NCBI GenBank assembly: GCA_037447655.1
Contig: JBBHKE010001937.1
Location: 150,817-214,816, forward strand
From: Zygnema cylindricum
Lineage: Eukaryota > Streptophyta > Zygnematophyceae > Zygnematales > Zygnemataceae
Direction: 5' to 3'
DNA length: 64,000 nt
The notes under the pieces were generated by a model, which saw only the letters and a program-made list of their open reading frames with translations, was not told the origin of the DNA and searched no databases. The translations under genes were made by a program, and so were the position numbers. This document shows, in pieces, positions 58,492 to 64,000 of the stretch; the first letter of the stretch is position 1, and every line of letters starts with the position of its first letter.

Positions 58492-59513
58492 TGGAACTCT
58501 GAGACCTCCATGGGCCCTCAAAGTAGGCAGCTCACACGAAGCCCTTACGATAACACTAACCCCCTCAAGTTTGATCAAGACTAACTGCCACCCTAACAGA
58601 CAATAGATTAAAATAACTTCACCCAAGTGAAGCCAAGACTCACTTGAGTCGGCCACAAAAAGTATCAAGCAATTTGCTCCCCTAAGCAGTAGGTTATGAA
58701 TGGTCAAAGATGACCTTTTTAAACAAGTTTTTCTGGGAGAGAGGCAGCTACCTAAGGATTTGTCAAAGTCCTAAAACCCCTCTCTGAACCCCTACTACTA
58801 GAGTACGACACCAATCACATAACTGTACAATACTAATGTCGGAGTACTTTCTGTATGGCCACCGTACGGCATGGCCAAGAAGTTGACCCTTGTCTCATGT
58901 AGACTTGTTTTGGTGCTCTCCGCAAATGCTGCACACTAATGATACATCGCCACGTGTCATCTGGTGTGGTTGTGACCGAAAAACGCCAAAGCGTCTATTC
59001 CACGATGTCGGCTCGTACAGTGGCCGTTCGATCCGAACCGGTTTTTAATATTAGCTGTGGAAAACAAATGTTCCACACATTTGTAACGTGCCGTAACTTC
59101 GTTCGCACTATATGTTCAACAAAGTCTATGCTCTAAAGTTCGTTTGCTCGGTAAAATGGAATTCTCTACAAATACATCGTTAAATAATTATCAAACCCTA
59201 TATGTCTTAACACAATTACTATACTTATAGGATAGGAACTAACGGCTACCGGCTACTTTGACAAACAGTAGGTACCAAGATCAGATCTTGGGTCCGTCCA
59301 CCCTTTTTGGTATCTCTACCCTACACTGTTCCTTGTCTCCTAGGACAACCCAGGCAGCCATGGCTCTAACTCCCTCTCCAGTCTTCAGTGACTGCAACAA
59401 GTGTGGGGACTTGAGAGAAGAGTTAGAGGCATGCTCCCTCTGCTTCTTTCTTGCCTTTAATTTTACATTTTTCAGACTTAGAAAATACCTAACATAAACC
59501 ACTAATTTCTACA
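58492..59513 (-). repeat. Solo LTR (F) related to Copia element C
   Basis: On the minus strand it begins TGTAGAAATTAGTGG and ends GAGTTCCA, 1022 bp, matching the ends and length of the LTR at 60916-61950. Flanks are AGGCT and AGGTC, a near 5-bp target duplication; LINE copy A reads AGGTC at this point. The gag-start bases ATGGAGGTCTCAGAGTTC are kept at the end. It arose by LTR-LTR recombination (inference). Confidence 0.85.
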
Positions 59514-60915
59514 AGGTCGTCCACACCGGACAAATTTGTCAGATAAGCAACATCAACAAATTGGGGAATGAAAGAATTTGAAACCAAGTGGGTAACCTAA
59601 CACACGAATGCCGAGGGAGGGAGGGGTTTAAAAACCAAGGGGGGGTGTAAAAGAAAGTGGAATATCCTGAGGGGACCAAAAAACACAATTGGAGGGCTGG
59701 ACCTAATGGTTGAGTTCGACCAAACGATCCTTGTAAAAATTATATGCCGGCACGACTTCATCCATAGGGCCTATAATATGCGGATCATCAACAACCAAAT
59801 TGAAAATGCAGGAAGAGAAAGCGGCAACGGAAGCACGAATGGCCCCGTAATGGGCAAGGGCAAACAAAGGTCCTCCAAGAGGGTCAGCTTGGCGAGTGTC
59901 GATCACAGAGGAGAGAGGAATGAGATCACTATCAGCCGAGAAAGAAAGGTTGTTGGTTAAAAAATAAAAAAAGCCCTCACGAAACGGAATAATAGGACAA
60001 TCAGAGAAGGGGCAACCATGAGCTCTGAAAAAATGAAGCTCCAATCCACCATATTCAAGTCGTTGGAAACGTTGACTTGAAGGACCAACCAATCCGGATG
60101 TACATCCTACAAAGCCCGAATCATATGGACCAAGTCCTCGCAACCTCCTCGAGTGGCCACTCCAAACTGATGAGGAGAAAAATAATCATGAAAATATGGT
60201 TGGTGTTGGAGACATATGGCACGAGCCACCTATCGGTATAAGACCTCTCCCACGGCAATAGGGCAGATCCCTCTATTAGGTTTGGCGACCTCCACAAGGT
60301 GGGACGCAGTGAGAAAATCACAAATCCGAGGGGGAACAACCCTACTAGCAATAAGAGAACATACTCCAAAGAACACATCAAACCCTCGGGGACATGATTC
60401 AGGGGGCAGAACATTGCGAAACAACTCATACATTGTGCCCAAGGGGCCCCCCTGTGAAAGGTGAGGAGAAGTGTTAAAGGCCTTAATGAAAACCCCCCGA
60501 TCCAAAGTAAAAGCCTAAGAAGGCTCAAAGGCGTGGATGCAAGGGGGTGGAGAGCTTGTTCTACCTCAATAGTGGAAGAAGACCAAGGAGCAAGGGTCAA
60601 TGGCTTGATGGCCCGAACTGCTCCAAAACGCCCACGAACACGGCCCAAATGAATTGCTTGACGATAAGAGGCCGAGACATTTGATGGCCTAGATGGACCA
60701 CGCAGTGTTTAAGAGGCACATGCCACCTGATCCTCATGCTCGGCGTGGAGAGCCTTCCACTCACCACAAAAGAATCGGCGACAACGCGCCATAGTCTTTG
60801 TAGCCCCAATGCCACCTCCGCGACCAGGAAGGACTAGGACCTTCAGAGATAACATAAGAATATGACAAGGAGCGATGTCTGTCGAATTGGAAGAAGTGTG
60901 GGGCAAAGGGAGTTG
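59514..60915 (-). mobile_element. LINE copy B, RT and N-terminal linker piece
   Basis: Continues the LINE 5'-ward, homologous to about 19716-21130 of copy A. RT remnants: DSFLTASHL/PNRGICPIAVGEVLYR-like sequence at 60230-60330 and FNLVVDDPHIIG, where the active-site box reads VVDD. It keeps the reading phase that copy A lost at the C run (60445-60460). The 5' end is cut by element C at 60915/60916. Confidence 0.85.
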
Positions 60916-61950
60916 TGTAGAAATTAAAGGCTATTTTAGTATTTTCTAGGTTTTGTAAAATGCAGAAAAGAAGCAGAGGCTGACTGCCTCTAACTCCTCT
61001 CTCCAGCTCCCACACTTGTCAAAGTCACTAAAAAATTGGAGAGGGAGATAGAGCAATGGCCGCCTATGCTATCCTGACGGGGACAGATTTTAGGGTGGTA
61101 GATTTTACCAAAATGAACTTGGCGGACCCAAGGTTTGAACTAGGTACCCGTCGTCCGCCAAGGTAGCCGGTAGCCGATAGTCTTAGTCAACTAGTCTAAA
61201 CCACAAATATATGATATAGGGATTGATAGTTATTTAAATGTTAACACGTAGGCTATTTTCATTCAACGAGATATTTAGACATAGATACAGTTTGTAATGT
61301 ACGGCGACGGAACATCCTAAACGGATACCACGCATTTTGTTTCGAAGGCAAAACAAATAGTGCGCAAGTATTTATAACGACCACGATTGTAATCCGGCTT
61401 AATCGGACGGCCACGAAGCATGCCAAGATCGCGGAATGGGTTTTCGGCGTTTAGCAGTGGACGTCACATCAATTGCCAAGTGGCACAATCACATTCGATT
61501 ACAGCATCTACGGGGATTCTAGGAAAGAATCCAAAAATGACATGTGTCGACTTGTTGGCCATGCCATACAATGGCCGTACAAAAAGTACACCGGCACGTG
61601 TACCTTTATGTACAATACACTATTATGATTGGTGCCCTATTTCAGTAGATAGAGTTTTAGAGAGAGATAGGACTTAGAAAAATTTGATAGATTGGACCCT
61701 CTCTCCCAAAGAGCTCATGTACAAATAGTCAACTTTGACCCTTCATAACTTACTGCTCATGGGAGCAAATTCACAGATTCTTTTTGCTGACAACTCAGGG
61801 GAGTCTTGCCTTCAAAAAGATGAAGGTGGTCAAAGTTTTTGTTTGCCAAGATTGCTGTTATTTGTGTTGAAACACAAAGGGGTCAGGGTTATCGTAGAGG
61901 CTTCGTGTTAGCTGCTTACTCTGAGGTCCCATGGAGGTCTCAGAGTTGCA
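60916..61950 (+). repeat. 5' LTR of Copia element C, 1035 bp
   Basis: Starts TGTAGAAATTAAAGG and ends GAGTTGCA. The gag ATG (61931) lies inside it. It contains, on the minus strand, a tRNA-like stretch near 61120-61190 (GTTCAAACC). Confidence 0.87.
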
Positions 61951-62870
61951 CGTTATGGGCCCACCATCTAGGGTGCCCATAGTCAATGGAGCTGGCTTCA
62001 TATACTGGGAAAGTATGATGATAGGAGCTTTATGTGAGAAACGGTTTTGGGGAATACTGAGTGGACGGGTGAGGCGTCCATCTAGTCTTGGGATACCTCC
62101 CGGGTGTACAGGAGGCAGATTCACTAGAGATGCAGATCCATCTTCAACGGAGGAGACAAAGGAAGGAGAGGTGGTGGACAAAGGAAAGGAGAAGGAGACG
62201 GTCACACTAATAGTTACCGGTTCGTCATTCATTTCACTTATTTCGAGGAACGAGGAGAATGATATCGATATCTGGGACTACAACAATATTGTGGCTAAGC
62301 ACTTTATCCTTCGTCATCTTACTCAAGGGCTTGCATCTCGCCATTTGCAGGTAGAGAGGGCATCCGATCTTTGGGTGGCTCTCATAGAGATGTACCGAAG
62401 TGGTACAATTCAGCAACAATAGGCTGGCTGAATCGAAAGCGAGTATGCATGGTTGGAGATTGGTTTTTGTAATGAGCTTGCTACACTTTTCATGGAACTA
62501 GAGAGTGCTGAAAAGTATTTAGTGAAAAGGAAAAGGTTAACTATTTATTGATGAAGTTACCCGATGAGTTCGAGAACATAGTCAACTGTGAGCAGGACTT
62601 AGCGGACTCAAGGTGGATTTGGAATTCAGTGATAAGGATGTTTCTCGTTCGAGAGAATACAATTGAGATCCGAAGGGGAGGAAAGAGTGGGCAAGCTTTG
62701 GCAACTGGGACCGATTGGAGAAACAATGATTCCAGAAAAAAAGTTGGAAATTATCGAGGGGAGGGGCAAAAAAATCAGACCGAGGAGTTTGGACCAAGGA
62801 CTCCCAAAGGATTGTGCCATTTTTGTAAGAAACTCGGTCACTATATGGCTGAATGCACTAAGTTAACCGA
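61931..62870 (+). pseudogene. gag of Copia element C
   Basis: The frame from ATG 61931 runs 163 codons (MEVSELHVMGPPSRVPIVNG...) to TAG at 62420-62422. The rest is readable in another phase from about 62548 (LMKLPDEFENIV-like) and ends in a complete CCHC knuckle, CHFCKKLGHYMAEC (about 62815-62856). No knuckle duplication is present here, unlike in elements B and D. Confidence 0.85.
61951..61965 (+). promoter_or_regulatory. Primer-binding site, half tRNA-iMet type (element C)
   Basis: CGTTATGGGCCCACC follows the LTR's CA. It agrees with the element B site at 14 of 15 bases and with the complement of the plant-type initiator tRNA-Met anticodon arm. It lies inside the gag frame. Confidence 0.72.
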
Positions 62871-62999
62871 GCTCCGGTTAAAGGAGGGGCAGACCGGTGG
62901 ACTCCCGAGAGGAAAGAAAAAGGTCCTAGTGACACAGGTAATGAGGCGGAATCCGAGGACGAGGACGATGAACTCCTATTGGATGAGAAGCGAAAACCG

Positions 63000-63301
63000 A
63001 GGTGGAAATTCCACGAAAGCAAAAATGTGCTTTCGGTGGATTCAAAGGTGATGAAGGCCGGATTGTTGATTCAGGTGCATCCATGCACATGTGTAAAGAT
63101 AAACACCTGTTCACTAAGATAAAAAAGATTCCCACCGTAGAGATAGAGTACGCGGATGGGAGGATACTCACTACTACTCTTGTAGGATCAGTAGATCTAA
63201 AAATGTTAGTAGAAAGAAAGACATATATAGTTACATTCTCTGATGAATTGTTTATTCCGGAGCTGAACAAAAAACCTCATCTCTACGTCTGTTTTAGATG
63301 A
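63000..63301 (+). pseudogene. Copia element C protease
   Basis: A 99-codon frame contains RIVDSGASMHMCKDKHLF, with an intact DSGAS active-site loop, then IPTVEIEYADGRILTT and FSDELFIPELN. It shifts phase near 63280. Confidence 0.85.
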
Positions 63302-63419
63302 TAAAGGTTTTGATACTAGCACTAGGAAAGGAGTCTTTAGTGCTAGTTTTGAAGAGGAAGTTTATTTCACTGCTGAAAAAGGCAGCCAAGGGATGTTTAG
63401 GCTAATTTTAAGCAATGAA

Positions 63420-64000
63420 AAAATAACCTTTATTATGCTGGTGTTCATGATATAATGTTGTGGCATAAGAGGCTTGGGCATGTGAATCTAGATAAGTTAA
63501 GAGAGATGAAAAAGATGGGAGTAGTGGAAGGGATTCAGTGCGGTGAAATTGAGAATCTAAGTGATTGTAGTGGATGTGCTCAAGGTAAAGCACACAGGTT
63601 ACCCTTTCCAAAAACTGCCACCTATAAGGGAGAAAAAATTCTAGATTTAGTACAAACAGATATTTGAGGGCCAGCCAGAGTTCCATCACCCGGGGAGAAG
63701 AGATTTATGATGACTATCAACAATGATTTGTCTCGATATTCAAGGGTGTATTTTTTGAAAAATAAGTTGGAGGCTCATGAATGTTTTAAACAATATAAAG
63801 CATGGAGTGAAAAACTCCATGAAACCTCAATCAATAGAGTAAAGAGTGACAATGTTGGAGAGTATACCTCTAACCATTTTGAGGTTTTTCTGAGAGAGGA
63901 TGGAGTGCAACACCAAAAGACAGTTCCTGAAAATTTTGAGCACAATGGTGTAGCTGAAAGATTAAATAGAACAGTGAGTGGTAGTGCTAGGAGTATGTTG
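63420..64000 (+). pseudogene. Copia element C integrase (partial, window edge)
   Basis: LWHKRLGHVNLDKLREMKKM, CSGCAQGKAH and LVQTDI, followed by TGA (63665-63667) in place of Trp, then SRYSRVYFLKN-like core sequence and VKSDNVGEYTS with its catalytic Asp. HNGVAERLNRT appears near the window end. Confidence 0.85.

Larger units (their letters stand above)
60916..64000 (+). mobile_element. Ty1/copia element C, 5' part, runs off the window
   Basis: 5' LTR, gag, protease and the start of integrase on the plus strand; the rest lies beyond 64000. It is related to element B at the protein level, but the LTR is distinct. Reading frames are broken at several places. It inserted into LINE copy B. Confidence 0.9.

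Noticed and set aside
58939-59502. Small frames in 58.9-59.5 kb considered as a host gene fragment inside the LINE
   Set aside because: The segment has LTR ends and a near target duplication, so it is a solo LTR.

Overview
This is a eukaryotic nuclear window. It shows GT-AG introns of hundreds to thousands of bases, one or two host genes per 10 kb, nested LTR retrotransposons, LINEs, MITEs, foldback palindromes, microsatellites and a 40-bp satellite. No rRNA, tRNA gene, CRISPR array or prokaryotic operon was seen. The lineage cannot be fixed from sequence alone. A green-lineage (streptophyte alga or early plant) origin is my tentative inference: the primer-binding sites of two Copia elements fit the anticodon arm of plant-type initiator tRNA-Met better than the animal or yeast forms. 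I know related restriction-like-endonuclease LINEs mainly from algae and bryophytes.

Region 1 (1-17.8 kb) is a recent tandem duplication of a six-exon gene. It encodes a VHL-type beta domain joined to a zinc metallopeptidase carrying HEFAH. The downstream copy (9844-15792) is complete, about 353 aa, with every intron in phase 0. The upstream copy (2156-5766) is nearly identical but breaks off inside exon 4, where a 1.3-kb GA-rich tract replaces the catalytic half. The left edge of each duplicated unit coincides with the end of a TA-flanked MITE. Hexanucleotide CCCTCT and other pyrimidine tracts occur repeatedly at this locus.

Region 2 (17.8-33.5 kb) is a transposon island. It holds a second MITE copy, a reverse-strand LINE with an N-terminal zinc finger, reverse transcriptase and C-terminal restriction-like endonuclease, further MITEs, a 1.2-kb palindrome, the 3' end of a Copia element abutting about 37 copies of a 40-bp satellite, a foldback array, and a large MITE-like element.

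Region 3 (33.6-43.2 kb) is a twelve-exon gene on the + strand. It encodes a dynamin-superfamily GTPase of the EHD/sarcalumenin type with a C-terminal transmembrane segment. One MITE lies in an intron.

Region 4 (43.2-64 kb) is a nested retrotransposon stack. A second LINE copy has been hit by three Ty1/copia-type insertions: a full element (44843-57359), a solo LTR (58492-59513) and an element running off the window (60916 onward). The full element is itself split by a younger, opposite-strand Copia element (49495-55523) with 863-bp LTRs and a GAAAG target duplication. In every LTR here the last coding bases are the gag start. The LTR reads through its terminal CA into gag, and a half-tRNA-iMet primer-binding site sits inside the gag reading frame.

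The host genes look functional by exon structure. All mobile elements seen carry stops or frameshifts and would need helper elements to move.
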